Below the pieces are notes generated by a model. It did no database searches, had not been told where the DNA came from, and saw only the letters and a list, made by a program, of their open reading frames with translations. Positions 19,520 through 20,000 of a stretch of 20,000 nt of DNA are shown piece by piece. The position numbers and the translations under genes were made by a program. Origin of the DNA: Chrysomallon squamiferum (lineage: Eukaryota > Mollusca > Gastropoda > Neomphalida > Peltospiridae); contig CM022665.1 in assembly GCA_012295275.1 (NCBI GenBank), forward strand, positions 44,848,652 through 44,868,651, given 5' to 3'. How positions within the stretch are numbered: the first letter of the stretch is position 1; each line of letters opens with the position of its first letter.

Positions 19520-19650
19520 AATATTTTAGCAGAATAGACGGGTATAGACAGACACGCCAGAAAGGTGGATAGGATAGACAGAAAGACAGACTGAAGGACG
19601 GATTGGTGGGTGAATGGACAGATGTACGGACGAATGCATGGATAGAGAGA
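19520..19650. repeat. Degenerate GACA/GATG tetranucleotide tract
   Basis: Loose repetition of TAGACAGA, GGACGGAT and GGATAGA units, with low purity. Confidence 0.6.
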
Positions 19651-19795
19651 GAAAAACAAAGACGAAAGCTGGTAGAGTGGAAGATAGATACGAAAACAAA
19701 ACGTAAAATATCTTTTTTTTCTTCCTCTTCCATAATTAACTTCTCTCCCTTGATTTTTTATTGTAGGATGCCTGACCATGTTAGCACCATTTTTA

Positions 19796-20000
19796 AATTA
19801 CCATTATTACTGCTATTAATTATTATTGTTGTTGTTGTTATTGTTATCATTATTATTGCTGTTAATTATTATCCTGCTCCTCCTCATCATCATCATTAGT
19901 ATTATTATTATTCATTTTATCATAATCATCATCATCATTATTATCATTATTATTATTGTTGTCGTTGTCGTTGTTGTTATTTAAATTAATTTTTTTTTTT
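19796..20000. repeat. (ATT/GTT/ATC)n trinucleotide zone
   Basis: ATT, GTT and ATC/CAT triplets in blocks: GTT at about 19829-19845, CAT at 19883-19897 and 19925-19937, ATT at 19898-19912 and 19937-19957. It ends in TTAAATTAATT and a T run at the window edge. Confidence 0.85.

Overview
The window looks like non-coding DNA from an invertebrate animal nuclear genome. It is AT-rich and holds no open reading frame that I can defend as a host gene, no operon-like packing, no bacterial start signals and no rRNA. It has very long dinucleotide tracts, (AAT)n, (GTA)n, (CATA)n and (CTAT/CTGT)n arrays, long A and T homopolymers, several kinds of minisatellite, one decayed mariner-type transposase fragment, one short terminal-inverted-repeat element and one possible tRNA-derived SINE head. 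Microsatellite loads of this kind are known from molluscs (including cephalopods) and from crustaceans such as penaeid shrimps. I cannot choose between these from the sequence, so the taxon is an inference.

Layout. Positions 1-444 hold the remnant of an IS630-Tc1-mariner element: the C-terminal third of a transposase on the minus strand, broken by stops and frameshifts and joined almost directly to a terminal repeat. Positions 750-3330 alternate unique AT-rich DNA with (AAT)n, (GAAA)n, (GA)n and (TTTA/CTTA)n, ending in two (GA)n arrays that share a downstream flank. Positions 3765-4000 hold a possible tRNA-derived SINE piece. A 37-bp minisatellite lies at 4453-4750, and a mixed (GT)n/(GA)n/(TATG)n zone at 5097-5510. 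A CpG-rich unique patch at about 5700-5985 precedes one kilobase of degenerate trinucleotide and 12-mer repeats (6150-7110). Positions 8037-8730 are an imperfect array whose units carry splice-acceptor-like motifs.

From 9160 to 13700 the window is mostly microsatellites, homopolymers and A- or T-rich filler. An array with a repeat length of about 120 bp lies at 14281-14580, followed by (TTA)n, (CATA)n and (AAC/AAT)n. Positions 15000-17200 are largely unique and featureless. An array of about 165-170 bp units (17230-18090) is interrupted by a 258-bp element with 29-bp terminal inverted repeats. The right end carries a 23-bp tandem repeat, a (TC)n tract facing a (GA)n tract, and (ATT/ATC)n.

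No set of genes works together here. The most informative content is the two DNA-transposon remnants and the five tandem arrays. Nearly all long open frames are low-complexity artefacts (Ser-Leu, Arg-Glu, poly-Val, poly-Leu, poly-Asn) from the microsatellites. I did not find a convincing new biological system.
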